Source: Paraburkholderia ginsengisoli NBRC 100965 (GTDB lineage Bacteria > Pseudomonadota > Gammaproteobacteria > Burkholderiales > Burkholderiaceae). Taken from it: a stretch of DNA of 64,000 bases. The DNA lies in contig NZ_BBJF01000005.1 in NCBI RefSeq assembly GCF_000739735.1, forward strand, positions 744,001-808,000, read 5' to 3'. The notes beneath the pieces were generated by a model. The model was not told the DNA's origin and did not search any database. It worked only from the letters and a program-made list of their open reading frames with translations. The position numbers and the translations under genes are program-made. Positions 52,877 through 62,337 of this stretch are shown one piece after another (the stretch's first letter is position 1; the number at the start of each line of letters is the position of its first letter).

Positions 52877-54310
52877 TTACGCGACCTGCTCGCTCCTGAA
52901 TTCGCCTAGCGCACCCAAAAGGGTTTCCACCGGATCAGGTGTTGCGACTTCGACGACGCTAAGCGTCTGATCGGATGGCAGACGAGGCAGACGTACAACT
53001 TTAACCGTCAGCTTCTTGTCGCACGCGCAAAGATAATTGCAGAGATTTTCCCCGGCTGCTTTGGCGGCGGCATATTCGCCCATGTTCTGATATGCCGTTT
53101 CGACAGCGACCGAAGAAGGATAAAACATGGTGAATTTTTCTGTCGTGATCCGGCGTATGGATTGCCAGCACGTATAAAACCCTTCGACGTAGTACCGCGA
53201 AAAACGCGCGAACAAGTCAGATGAAAATTTGCCGCGAGCTGCGACGAAAATCGGCGGAGTTGCAAAATAGTAAACGTGGGTGGGCGCCCATCCATCGCCA
53301 AGACAATTCTGAAGATCGTCTGGCGGATCGAACATATCGTAAGCGAGGCTGAGCGCCTGTCCTCCGCCGTTGTTGATATCCGCAACGACCGCTTCCGCAT
53401 CTTCCTTGCCGCGATGATACGTGACACGCACGTCAGCTCCGCCCACCGCCAGGATCTTCGCGCACAATTCGCCCAGTCCACGCGACCCACCTATTACAAG
53501 CGCGCGCTGTCCAGCGAACATTTCAGCGTTCGGAATCAGCGTCTTGAGTTCCGCACAAGTTTTTTGCTTGCTCGGACTGGGACGCAACATCGCCTGAATA
53601 ACGCCAGTTGCACCATCCGCCACGATGTCGATAGACAAACGTCGGAAGCGGTCATCGTAATTGACGACCTTCCAGTCCAATCTTCCTGGGCTCCCTTCTG
53701 TGCAGGACGACGGCGAAAAATTGACTGTTAGCCCGGAGTAAATCGAATGCAATCCCGGACATTCCATTCCTACCAACCGAGTGGTTGCCAGAATAAGGGA
53801 GATCTGTCCCAAGGGGACTTTCTGTGCAAGAACAGGGAATAGCTCGCGCACATCCGAAGTGTCCATTTCAAGCGGAATGCTCCCCTGGGCATTCTCTAGC
53901 GAGGGTTCGCTTCGCTCGTGACAATCCTGTACGCCGGGTGATTGGTCTATAAAAGCCATGTCCATTTCATTTGCAGAAAGCTCGAAATGAACGGTTGCGC
54001 ATTCTGCGCCGTTGCATTCAAGAACAATTTTTTTATACTGGTCGTGGTCCTGCACTAAACGGAAGAACACTTCTTCATCGACCCGGACGGGGTTCCGGAA
54101 TACGCCTGACACTTTGGCCAGGGCTGTTTGGGGTGTGTTTGCCAACCCTTCTTCGATCGCCCATAGCAACAGATGCATTCCATGCACAATGGGACGACCG
54201 AATTGCGAACGGCGGGCTTTTAATGCATCTATATGCACAGGATTGCTGTCGCCCGACAGGAGGGCAAAACAATTCTGGTCTTCGATCCTGAAACGTCGCG
54301 ATGCAGGCAT
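52877..54310 (-). CDS. Double-hotdog (MaoC-like) / short-chain dehydrogenase fusion protein
   Basis: About 477 residues from the ATG at 54310 (GGGGAG eight bases upstream; an ATG at 54325 is possible). Residues 1-130: a MaoC/R-specific hydratase domain with the motif FALLSGDSNPVHID (Asp21, His26). Residues about 150-245: a second hotdog-like part. Residues about 265-475: an SDR domain with GGSRGLG (274-280), Ser in YPSS and YAAAK (Tyr413, Lys417). The combination would reduce and dehydrate an acyl chain, probably on the nearby ACP. The gene is clearly less GC-rich than its neighbours, suggesting transfer. It follows the GT87 gene on the same strand after 147 bases. Confidence 0.75.
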   Translation of the reverse strand: MPASRRFRIEDQNCFALLSGDSNPVHIDALKARRSQFGRPIVHGMHLLLWAIEEGLANTPQTALAKVSGVFRNPVRVDEEVFFRLVQDHDQYKKIVLECNGAECATVHFELSANEMDMAFIDQSPGVQDCHERSEPSLENAQGSIPLEMDTSDVRELFPVLAQKVPLGQISLILATTRLVGMECPGLHSIYSGLTVNFSPSSCTEGSPGRLDWKVVNYDDRFRRLSIDIVADGATGVIQAMLRPSPSKQKTCAELKTLIPNAEMFAGQRALVIGGSRGLGELCAKILAVGGADVRVTYHRGKEDAEAVVADINNGGGQALSLAYDMFDPPDDLQNCLGDGWAPTHVYYFATPPIFVAARGKFSSDLFARFSRYYVEGFYTCWQSIRRITTEKFTMFYPSSVAVETAYQNMGEYAAAKAAGENLCNYLCACDKKLTVKVVRLPRLPSDQTLSVVEVATPDPVETLLGALGEFRSEQVA

Positions 54311-54457
54311 GCTGGAACTCCCCATAATCGTCAAATCCTCGACCCGCGTATTTCCCGCGCATCGGTAGCACAGCGTTCCGTCAGACAAGGCAGTCCCGCA
54401 AACAGGCACGGCGATGTCGCCTGCCATCCGCTGCGTGACGCAAAGCGCTCGCCCGGG

Positions 54458-55822
54458 TCAACCGCGTGACATGCCAAACCAGCGTCGGCTCCGCGTTCGC
54501 GGCTCGGTGCCGGTTGCCGGCTCCGCGCGTGTCGTTTCGCGAATCAGCAGCCATGCGGCGACTCCCGCGGCCACCAGGAAGCAGACCTGGATCGGGTTGA
54601 AGGGCCCTTGCGCGAGATTGAGGATGCGATTGTCGTTCGCGACGACCAGATACGTGAGTGCCAGGACGATCAGCGGCTTCGAGATCACCTGACCGCCCAA
54701 TTTTGCGGTGTTCCGGAGAATCGTGAGGAACGTCAGCATGAACAACGGCAGCAGTGCGCCGTAGTGATGCACCCAGACGATCGGCGACGCTGCCGTGAAG
54801 CACAACTGGGCGATCAGGAACGACGGCAGCGGAGGGTCTTTCCTGGTGCGAAAGCTCCACCACAGCCCGATTGCGATCAATACCAGTGCGGAGGCCACCG
54901 TTACCTGATAGACCATCGGCCGATAGTCGGCGAAGTGATCCTCGAAGAAGATCTGGTCATTGCCATTCTGAAAAAGTCGATGCATGACGCCGTTGATCGA
55001 CGTGTTGCCGAAGTACGCTTCTCCTCGGGAGCCCATGTAGTCAAGCGCGTGCCGGTACCCAACGAACTGCTCGAAGCCGTACGTCGAGATCGCAAGCAGT
55101 GTGGCCGGCACGACGACGCCGAGCCATGCCGTCACGAAACGCATGTCGCGCCGGAACAGGCCCCATATGAGGAACAGCCCGAACTGCGGCTTGATCAATG
55201 CGCAAATGCCCATCAGCACGCCAGCCCACCCACGCCGGCCGCTGGCATAGGCAATACACGCGAAGATCGTCGCGCAGGTTATCCAGGCCTGAATCTGACC
55301 CAGGTACAGTGTCCAGATCACCGGATAGAAGAACCACGTGGACACGAAGCCGAGCGCCATCAATGCAACGCGTGAGCGAGTGTCGGCGGTCAGTGATTCG
55401 AGACCGAGCTCGCTGGCCATCACGACGGACAGGCGAGCCATACCAAGCGCGGTGAGCAGAACGATCAGGTGGTTGAACAGGTTGAGATGCCAGTAGTCGA
55501 GCATATGCAACTTGTCGAACAGCTCGAAGAACAGCAGCGACGTCGGCGGATACTGGAATTTTTCGTGCTGCGTAAAGAACACCGCATCGTAAAGATCCTG
55601 GCCCGGATGCTGATGAACCTGCAAATAAGCTTTCATCATGAATTGCCAGGAATCTTTGCCATACCAATCGTGGCCGTCGCTGATGACCGGCATCTGGCGC
55701 ATCGTGGTCAACGTATTCTGAAAGCCGAGACGCGATTGAAGCACGCTCAACACGACCGTGCTGACGACGACAAAGATCAGTGCAGCCCACACTGTTCGTC
55801 GCAACGAACCCGTCTGATTCAT
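54458..55822 (-). CDS. GT87/DUF2029 family membrane glycosyltransferase
   Basis: About 454 residues from the ATG at 55822 (GAGGG five bases before); an ATG at 55837 adds five. A polytopic protein with about ten helices and short loops. The FQYPPTSLLFFELFDKLHML and GQIQAWITCATIFACIAYAS segments and CALIKPQFGLFLIWGLFR are typical of the GT87 (PimE-like) family, which uses polyprenyl-phosphate sugars on the periplasmic side. The C-terminal tail is Arg-rich. The acceptor glycan or lipid is unknown. Confidence 0.78.
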   Translation of the reverse strand: MNQTGSLRRTVWAALIFVVVSTVVLSVLQSRLGFQNTLTTMRQMPVISDGHDWYGKDSWQFMMKAYLQVHQHPGQDLYDAVFFTQHEKFQYPPTSLLFFELFDKLHMLDYWHLNLFNHLIVLLTALGMARLSVVMASELGLESLTADTRSRVALMALGFVSTWFFYPVIWTLYLGQIQAWITCATIFACIAYASGRRGWAGVLMGICALIKPQFGLFLIWGLFRRDMRFVTAWLGVVVPATLLAISTYGFEQFVGYRHALDYMGSRGEAYFGNTSINGVMHRLFQNGNDQIFFEDHFADYRPMVYQVTVASALVLIAIGLWWSFRTRKDPPLPSFLIAQLCFTAASPIVWVHHYGALLPLFMLTFLTILRNTAKLGGQVISKPLIVLALTYLVVANDNRILNLAQGPFNPIQVCFLVAAGVAAWLLIRETTRAEPATGTEPRTRSRRWFGMSRG

Positions 55823-55962
55823 GGAGCCCTCACTCATCTATGTGTTGGACCGTCGAAGCGCCGATTCCCGCCGTTTCTCCCAGCGCGCTTTCCGAAGAAA
55901 TCGGTGGCGTCACGTTCATTCATTGCATGGCACGCGCCGCTGCACATTGCCCCCGTGACGGA

Positions 55963-56979
55963 CTACTCGGTCGCGATCTGATCGTTGATGCCGAGTGTTC
56001 GCGCGACCGTGCCCGTCCATACTTCCGCGCCGGCCCGGTTCAGGTGATTACGGTCGCCGAAGTACTTCCATGGCAGCACGGGAATCAGGTCGCCCGTTAC
56101 ATGGAAATTCGGATGCCGTAGCCTGAAGCCATCGATATAGGCGGTGTAGTCTTGCCGGAACCCTGCTGGCAGTCCGTTGTAGCTCAGGTCGCTCATCGGC
56201 ATCGGGACGAAATCCACCTCGACTCCTTTGTCCGCAAACAGTGTCAGCAAGCGATCGAAGTACGCGTCAAAAATGGGTCTGCTGTGAAAGCCCGACATTG
56301 CGGTGACTTCGAAGCTCAGTGCGGTCGAACCGTCGTCGGTGCCGAAGCTGTGGTAGCCACGCTGGCGCTTCACCTCGTCGAGCCATTCGTCATTGGTGTG
56401 CTTGCGCCGGTACACCATCCCCGCCTTCATGCTGCCCGTATAGAACGCGGGAAAATGCGACGCATACAGGAAATTGGTCAAGCGGTCCTCGATCGATCCC
56501 GTCTGCGACACCGAGTACAGCGATCGGTCATGAAGCGATTCCGACAGCCTGCGGACTTCCTCCATTTCGCTGAAGCTCAGGAAGCTGAACAGCGCGGCAC
56601 GGGTCCAGTACGAATCGGCCGTAGCGAAGTGATAAGGCGAGATCGACAGGATGACTTTGCGCGGCAGGTCCGGGCACTTCAGAATGCGCTGCGCGACATA
56701 GTAGGTCTCGACGGGCGTGGCGCCGCCGAGCGCGAGATTGACGGTCGATGGGTCGAGACGCGCCGGTATCAGGCCGGCGACGGCACGCGAGTCGCCGATG
56801 ATCACAGTCGCGTTCTTGCGGCATTCGCCGATCATCTCGTTCTTCGCCACCCACATCGGGTATTCCGGATCGAGAAACCACATGGGTCCTCGCGCGGCCC
56901 ACACCCATGACGCGCCGATCAGCAGCACGAACACGAGGCCGATTGCGCGGAAGAAACTGCCAAACTCCGACGTTTTCAC
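55963..56979 (-). CDS. SGNH-fold membrane-anchored protein, AlgJ/AlgX/DltD-like
   Basis: A 338-residue protein with one N-terminal membrane anchor (IGLVFVLLIGASWVWAARG) and an extracytoplasmic domain. It keeps SGNH landmarks: GDSR (62-65, nucleophile Ser64) and GDRNHLNRAG near the end (Asp309, His312). Such proteins work with MBOAT partners in O-acylation of alginate, cellulose or teichoic acids. It follows the MBOAT gene with a 19-base gap, so the two probably form one acyl-transfer complex. Confidence 0.82.
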   Translation of the reverse strand: MKTSEFGSFFRAIGLVFVLLIGASWVWAARGPMWFLDPEYPMWVAKNEMIGECRKNATVIIGDSRAVAGLIPARLDPSTVNLALGGATPVETYYVAQRILKCPDLPRKVILSISPYHFATADSYWTRAALFSFLSFSEMEEVRRLSESLHDRSLYSVSQTGSIEDRLTNFLYASHFPAFYTGSMKAGMVYRRKHTNDEWLDEVKRQRGYHSFGTDDGSTALSFEVTAMSGFHSRPIFDAYFDRLLTLFADKGVEVDFVPMPMSDLSYNGLPAGFRQDYTAYIDGFRLRHPNFHVTGDLIPVLPWKYFGDRNHLNRAGAEVWTGTVARTLGINDQIATE

Positions 56980-56998
56980 GGGTCACGATCCCTTGCAT

Positions 56999-58552
56999 TC
57001 AGAATTGGAAATACAGGAACTCGGTCGCACCGGCCATATGCAGCACCGCCGCCGCCGCAAGCACACCGATCGCGACGCCCCACCCCGCTTGCGGGCGCCA
57101 CTGCAGCGCCGCCGGCAGGCTGGTGCGGACCTTGTCGAGCACTGGCGAATAGCGCGCCATGATCTCGTTCGAGTTGGGCAACAGCAGTGCAATAGCGAAT
57201 GCGATTCCGATCTTCACCCAGTTCTTGAAGGCGAGCAGTGACTCGAGCTCGTAGGTCGGTGCGGCCGTCGGATGATGCAATCCCAACATGCCCGTGATCA
57301 GGTGCATCGCATCGGGCACCGATGCCGAGCGGAACATGATCTGCGCGAGCAGCACGGCAAGATACGTAATAAGCCATTGCGCCGCGACGACGCTTGCCCT
57401 GCGCAACCACGGTTGCGGCTCAGCCGGAGTCTTGGGTCCAAAAATCCGCCATGCGTGATTGATCGTCAGGTAGGCCGAGTGCAGCAGCCCGAATACCAGG
57501 AACTGGAGTCCCGCACCATGCCAGATGCCGGCGAGCGTCATCGTGAAGAAGAGCGGCAGCGCGACCATCGTCGCAAAGCCGGCGGGTGTCGCCGTCGCCT
57601 TGCGGGAGACCAGTGCGCCGCGCGCCGCGCGCCGCCGCATGATCAGGAGCGCGATCGGGTTATAGAGGTACAGGTTCAGGTAGCGGGTCAACGTCATGTG
57701 CCAGCGCTGCCAGAAATCGATGATGCACGTCGCCTTGTACGGCGAGTTGAAATTGGCGGGGAAGCGGATTCCGAACATCCGCGCGAGCCCGACAGCCATG
57801 TCCGAATAGCCCGAAAAGTCGAAATAGAGCTGCATCGAATAAGCCAGCACGCCGCACCATGCGGCCTGAGCCGGCAATGCGTCGCGGAATCCGAACGCGA
57901 ACTGGACCGTCTCCGATAGTCCGTCGGCAAGGATCAACTTCTTCGCCAGACCGATCGTGAAGATGCTGATGCCGACCGCGAGGTTCTCCTGGTTCAGCCG
58001 GTAGGTCTCGCGGTTTTCGAACTGCGGCATCATTTCGCGGTGGTGCAGAATTGGTCCGGCGATCAGATGCGGAAAGAACGTGACGAACATCACGTATTCA
58101 AGCAGGTTCTTGCCTTTGGCAATGCCGGACTTGCAATCGACCAGATAGCCGATCTGCGTGAACGTGAAGAACGAAATGCCGAGCGGGAGGATCACACTGG
58201 TCGTGGACAGATGCGGCGCGATGCCGATCTGCGCCAGCCAGTCCAGCAGTGGGAACAAATACTTGTAGAAGAACAGCAGTCCGAGGTTGGCCGCGATGCC
58301 GCCCGTCAGCGCCGCGAGCTGCACGCGAGGCCGGTTCGCGAGCCGTTGTAGCACGAGCCCGCAGCCGAAGTTGAACGCGATCGAGCCGAGCAGCAGGAAC
58401 ACGAAACTGACATTCCACCATGCATAGAAAACAATCGACGTGACGGCAATCCAGGCTGCCGCCGCGCGCACCGCGACGCGGGCAAGCGCATAGTAGCCGA
58501 CGACGCTGATCGGCAGAAACGCAAACAGGAAGATGTACGAGTTGAATAGCAT
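56999..58552 (-). CDS. MBOAT family O-acyltransferase, AlgI-like
   Basis: A 517-residue polytopic membrane protein. Signatures: MLFNSYIFLFAFLPISVVGYY, YFDFSGYSDMAVGLARMFGIRFP (245-267), DFWQRWHMTLTRYLNLYLY (His285) and the catalytic-His loop GIWHGAGLQ (His345). It matches AlgI-type enzymes that carry an acyl group across the membrane to a sugar. In this operon an ACP and an FkbH-type enzyme are present, so the donor may be an ACP thioester instead of acetyl-CoA. Confidence 0.9.
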   Translation of the reverse strand: MLFNSYIFLFAFLPISVVGYYALARVAVRAAAAWIAVTSIVFYAWWNVSFVFLLLGSIAFNFGCGLVLQRLANRPRVQLAALTGGIAANLGLLFFYKYLFPLLDWLAQIGIAPHLSTTSVILPLGISFFTFTQIGYLVDCKSGIAKGKNLLEYVMFVTFFPHLIAGPILHHREMMPQFENRETYRLNQENLAVGISIFTIGLAKKLILADGLSETVQFAFGFRDALPAQAAWCGVLAYSMQLYFDFSGYSDMAVGLARMFGIRFPANFNSPYKATCIIDFWQRWHMTLTRYLNLYLYNPIALLIMRRRAARGALVSRKATATPAGFATMVALPLFFTMTLAGIWHGAGLQFLVFGLLHSAYLTINHAWRIFGPKTPAEPQPWLRRASVVAAQWLITYLAVLLAQIMFRSASVPDAMHLITGMLGLHHPTAAPTYELESLLAFKNWVKIGIAFAIALLLPNSNEIMARYSPVLDKVRTSLPAALQWRPQAGWGVAIGVLAAAAVLHMAGATEFLYFQF

Positions 58553-58593
58553 GTCGGCCCGTCACAGAAATTTTCGCGTCGTCGTTAGAATGT

Positions 58594-58851
58594 TTATTGC
58601 GACTGCTTGCTGCGGATCAGATCGACCAGTTCGCCGACATCTTTCAGACCTTCGATTTCAGCCGTCTGAAACTTCACCTTAAAACGCATTTCGCACGCGA
58701 TGATGATGCTGATGTGATTCAACGAATCCCATTTGTCGATGTCGTCGGCGGTACTGTCCATTGTCAGGACCAGATCGTCGTCGTCGAAGATCTCGCGGAA
58801 TATCTCGGTCAATTTGCCGAGGATGTCGTCGGTGCTAACGGTGTCCGTCAT
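58594..58851 (-). CDS. Acyl carrier protein
   Basis: An 85-residue acidic four-helix protein. The phosphopantetheine site is Ser43 in DKWDSLNHISII. It starts with ATGA overlapping the FkbH-type stop by four bases, so both are made together. This dedicated ACP would carry the group loaded by the FkbH-type enzyme to the MBOAT. It differs from the fatty-acid AcpP, whose site reads DSLD. Confidence 0.92.
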   Translation of the reverse strand: MTDTVSTDDILGKLTEIFREIFDDDDLVLTMDSTADDIDKWDSLNHISIIIACEMRFKVKFQTAEIEGLKDVGELVDLIRSKQSQ

Positions 58852-60743
58852 GATCCAGTCCTTACGGGTTCGATGTGTGTCTGGAAAGGCGTGAATTCGG
58901 CGGTGACGCATCGCCACATCGTCCTTTCGTCTTCATGCTCGGCGATTCGCGTGAAGCCGAGTTTCTGGTAATGCTCCCGCACCATGCCGTTTTTCGCGGT
59001 GGCCCGGTACTCCCCGATCAGTGTCCGCGCGCCCGCGTCCCTCGCGCGCGCGACCAGCAGATTCATTGTCGCCTGCTCGACCTGGCGGCCAAGCACCCTG
59101 CAACTCATCAGCCAGGTATCGATGAACAACTCACCGCTGCCGGGTTCACGCGGCCGCGCGATGACGATGCCGATGATCCCGTTGTCGCCGTATCGATCCG
59201 TCAATCGCAACTGCAGGGTGACTACGCCTTTTTCCTGCATCGCGGCGGTCACTTCCGCGTCGGTGTAGCGTCGCGTGGTCAGATTGAATTGATTGGTCTT
59301 GTTGATCAATTGAGTGATGCGCTGCAGGCCGATGAGATCGAACGGCTGCCATTCGAGCCGCATCTCCAACGACGCAAGATACCCGGCCAGATCGGTGGCC
59401 GCGGAGCGCAACGCCTCACGCTGCAGGTTGCCCTGATATTGCGCGGTACGCTCGCGGTCCTCCGACGTGACCCCGATGGATTCGAAATAGCCGGCATCCG
59501 CGATGCAGCGGTCATAGAGCGCCGGGTCGGCAGGCAGTTCGGGCACGGCGACCATCGGCAGCTCGCGCCGCACAATATTACGTTCGAATGGGTTGTCATC
59601 CGCAAACACCAGCGCGTCGAGGCCGATGTTCAGCGCTTGCGCGATACGGCGCAGGTTCGACGCCTTGTCTTCCCAATTGGCGACGAGACAGGCTATGTCG
59701 GCGCGCTTCAACACCATCTCAGGATGCTGGTCGAAAGGCTCCCACGCGTTGTGTTCGTCGTTCTTCGAACAGACGGCCAGGATGATCCCGCGCCGTGACA
59801 GGTCCTTTGCGTAGCGCTGGAATGACGCATGCGCTTCACCGAGCGCGCTGCCCTGCCCGATGACAATGCCGGCGAGGCCGTCATCGCCGATAACGCCGCC
59901 CCACAGCGTATTGTCGAGGTCGAGTACCAGGCATTTGTACGAACGGCCGCGCCGCGCGGCGATTAGCCGTGCAACGAGTTCGCCATAGAAAGGCCCGGCG
60001 GCCGGCGAGATCTCCTGCTTCGCGCGATGCCACAGCATCGGGTCGTGCCATGCGGTAAGACCATCTTCCGCCACTCGCGCATCGAGCGCGAGAATGTCGA
60101 CCCCGTCCTCGTCCGCAGCGGCACGCATGCGCTGGTTGACCCGATCGATGAGCGTGCGCAATGATCCCGGCAGCCGATGCTCGTTGTTGCCGATCAGCGG
60201 CAGCGCGATCGGCAGAACGGCCTGCTGGATCACGTGCACGCCGCTCGAGTGCGCCGCCCGGCGCCAAAGCCCGCGCAGCATGTCGATCGTATGCTCGACC
60301 AGAGCGTCGGCGGCGGCCGCGTCCATCCCGGAGTCGGGCTGTCCGAGCAGCGTGCGTGCGTCGAACGAAAACAGAACCACATTCGCGCCGAACGCATGAA
60401 ACGCCGACTCGAGTTCGTTGAGCTCCTGCATGTATTGACCATAATCGCCCGCATGGACTTCGCACCACATGCCGCGGCGCAGGCATCCAATTCGCAGCGC
60501 AGCCAACAGATGATCGGTAGTCGAGCCGCTGAACACCGCCAGCCGGACCGGCTCGCCGGTGGCTTCCCGCGCAACTTCCGGGAATGCCTTCTGATACGCG
60601 CGGTCAAGACGATTCGTTTGAACAAAATCGAGTCGATGGTTCGCCAGCCTTACGAAGTCGTGCCAGCGCGTGTCGTGTGAAGGGGCGGCGTTGAGGGAGG
60701 CCAGCTGAACGGAAAAGTCAGATGATTCCGGTAACCAATGCAT
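58848..60743 (-). CDS. FkbH-like HAD-IIIC protein with N-terminal SGNH-like and C-terminal GNAT domains
   Basis: About 631 residues from the ATG at 60743 (GGAG about ten bases upstream); a GTG at 60758 would add five residues. An N-terminal ~240-residue SGNH-like region, an HAD-IIIC phosphatase core (LDLDNTLWGGVIGDDG, catalytic Asp275 and Asp277), the FADDNPFERNIVR loop and a C-terminal GNAT-like domain (DRYGDNGIIGIVI, LIGEYRATAKNG). FkbH proteins are known to take 1,3-bisphosphoglycerate and load a glyceryl group on an ACP. Adjacent to an ACP, this fits well. Confidence 0.85.
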   Translation of the reverse strand: MHWLPESSDFSVQLASLNAAPSHDTRWHDFVRLANHRLDFVQTNRLDRAYQKAFPEVAREATGEPVRLAVFSGSTTDHLLAALRIGCLRRGMWCEVHAGDYGQYMQELNELESAFHAFGANVVLFSFDARTLLGQPDSGMDAAAADALVEHTIDMLRGLWRRAAHSSGVHVIQQAVLPIALPLIGNNEHRLPGSLRTLIDRVNQRMRAAADEDGVDILALDARVAEDGLTAWHDPMLWHRAKQEISPAAGPFYGELVARLIAARRGRSYKCLVLDLDNTLWGGVIGDDGLAGIVIGQGSALGEAHASFQRYAKDLSRRGIILAVCSKNDEHNAWEPFDQHPEMVLKRADIACLVANWEDKASNLRRIAQALNIGLDALVFADDNPFERNIVRRELPMVAVPELPADPALYDRCIADAGYFESIGVTSEDRERTAQYQGNLQREALRSAATDLAGYLASLEMRLEWQPFDLIGLQRITQLINKTNQFNLTTRRYTDAEVTAAMQEKGVVTLQLRLTDRYGDNGIIGIVIARPREPGSGELFIDTWLMSCRVLGRQVEQATMNLLVARARDAGARTLIGEYRATAKNGMVREHYQKLGFTRIAEHEDERTMWRCVTAEFTPFQTHIEPVRTGS

Positions 60744-60941
60744 ACGATGTGGCTCCACGGTTCATGTATATCGGACGCGCTAGTGGGTCGCACACAGGAC
60801 CCGAAGCCTACGAAGCACGGTATCGCGAGTCCGCGCCCAGCAACGTTCGTTGGCACACAGAGGTGAGCTAAAGCCGGACCGAAACCGTTTTCAACCAGTT
60901 CGAAAGCGCCCCGCCGGTCCTTGATTGTCTTTTTTTGCCGT

Positions 60942-61907
60942 TCAGGAATGGGAATAACTGTCGGCAAATAGCGACATCACGGAGTCGCCACGCCGGATCC
61001 GCAGGAAGGTTTCGGCGAGCAGGCTCGCACTCGAGAGCGGCCGGATCTTTTTGCAGGCGATCGATTCGGGCGAGAGCGGGATCGTGTCGGTGATGACAAG
61101 TTCGTCGAGTTCCGACGCCGCGATACGGTCGGCTGCGCCGCCCGAAAGGACCGGATGAGTCGCGTAGGCAAAAACCTGCTTCGCACCGCACCGTTTCAAC
61201 ACTTCGGCTGCCTTGCAAAGCGTGCCGGCAGTGTCGACCATATCGTCCATGATCACGCAGGTACGGCCTTCGACTTCACCGATGATGTTCATCACTTCAG
61301 CGACGTTCGCCTTCGGGCGACGCTTGTCGATGATCGCGAGATCTGTATTCAGCTGCTTCGCCAGCGCGCGCGCACGCACCACGCCGCCCACGTCGGGCGA
61401 CACGATCAGCAGGTTCTCGTAGTTCTGCTTGCGCAGATCGCCGAGCAGCACGGGCGTTGCATAGATGTTGTCGACGGGGATGTCGAAGAAGCCCTGGATC
61501 TGGTCCGCGTGCAGATCCATCGTGATGATCCGCTCGACGCCGGCGATTTCCAGCATGTTCGCCACGACCTTCGCCGAGATCGCAACGCGCGCCGAACGTG
61601 GCCGGCGGTCCTGGCGGGCATAGCCGAAGTACGGGATGGCTGCCGTGATCCGGCCGGCGGATGCGCGCTTGAGCGCATCGACCATGATCATCAATTCCAT
61701 CAGATTGTCGTTCGTCGGCGGGCAAATGGACTGAAGGACGAAGACGTCTTTGCCGCGCACGTTCTCCTGAATCTCGACCTGAATCTCGCCGTCGGAAAAG
61801 CGACTGACCATCGCTTTTCCAAGCGGGATTTCGAGGAATTTGACGACTTCCTGCGCGAGCGCGGGGTTCGCGTTGCCAGTAAAAACCATCAGACCGTCAT
61901 TGTTCAT
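60942..61907 (-). CDS. prs: Ribose-phosphate pyrophosphokinase (probable second copy)
   Basis: A 321-residue PRPP synthetase starting [21 protein letters not shown], with [20 protein letters not shown] (ATP-binding), [11 protein letters not shown] and the PRPP-binding loop [20 protein letters not shown]. It is near full-length and looks functional. The main chromosome copy in Burkholderiales sits by ispE/rplY, which are absent here, so this is probably an extra copy. It begins the operon with the FkbH/ACP/MBOAT genes (198-base gap), perhaps to supply PRPP for a ribofuranose-type sugar. Confidence 0.88.
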   Translation of the reverse strand: MNNDGLMVFTGNANPALAQEVVKFLEIPLGKAMVSRFSDGEIQVEIQENVRGKDVFVLQSICPPTNDNLMELMIMVDALKRASAGRITAAIPYFGYARQDRRPRSARVAISAKVVANMLEIAGVERIITMDLHADQIQGFFDIPVDNIYATPVLLGDLRKQNYENLLIVSPDVGGVVRARALAKQLNTDLAIIDKRRPKANVAEVMNIIGEVEGRTCVIMDDMVDTAGTLCKAAEVLKRCGAKQVFAYATHPVLSGGAADRIAASELDELVITDTIPLSPESIACKKIRPLSSASLLAETFLRIRRGDSVMSLFADSYSHS

Positions 61908-62337
61908 GGTGCACCTATGCCAGGTTGGGCCGAACGAAAGCGGCCGGGTCGCCCCGGTCAGGGACGATCGGCTTTGCCCCTGGTGATCACCATCTGAACC
62001 CGGAATCCCGTCGATCACCGTTATGGATCAAACACACCAGCGTATTTCTACAAAACGGAAGAGATAAAACGCTTGTGCAGTCGCGCCGTATCCCACCGCA
62101 AATCCCTCTCGAATCAGCCGGATGTCAGCCGAACGACAGCAACGGTTATGCAACTGAATGGCGATCGAGAGCCAACGTAATGTTCGCGCCCCGAAATCTT
62201 AATCATCGAATGGTCCAATGCGCGCAGTTTTAAGCGGTACGACCATTAGCTGTATTTCTAACAATATCCCCCAGCGAATCTCCACACGCTTGTCGATGGA
62301 AACGCTGCACGGCGAAGTCGAATCTGGAGCCAGTCAA
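61908..62337. other. Intergenic region between prs and the phosphoesterase gene
   Basis: 430 bases without a credible gene. The right half is AT-richer and probably carries divergent promoters, but no motif stands out; a Pho-box-like match was looked for and not found. Confidence 0.4.

Noticed and set aside
62220..62337. Pho box upstream of the phosphoesterase lipoprotein
   Set aside because: CTGTATTTCTAACAATA has only loose likeness to the Pho repeat; no two clear 7-base direct repeats 11 bases apart.
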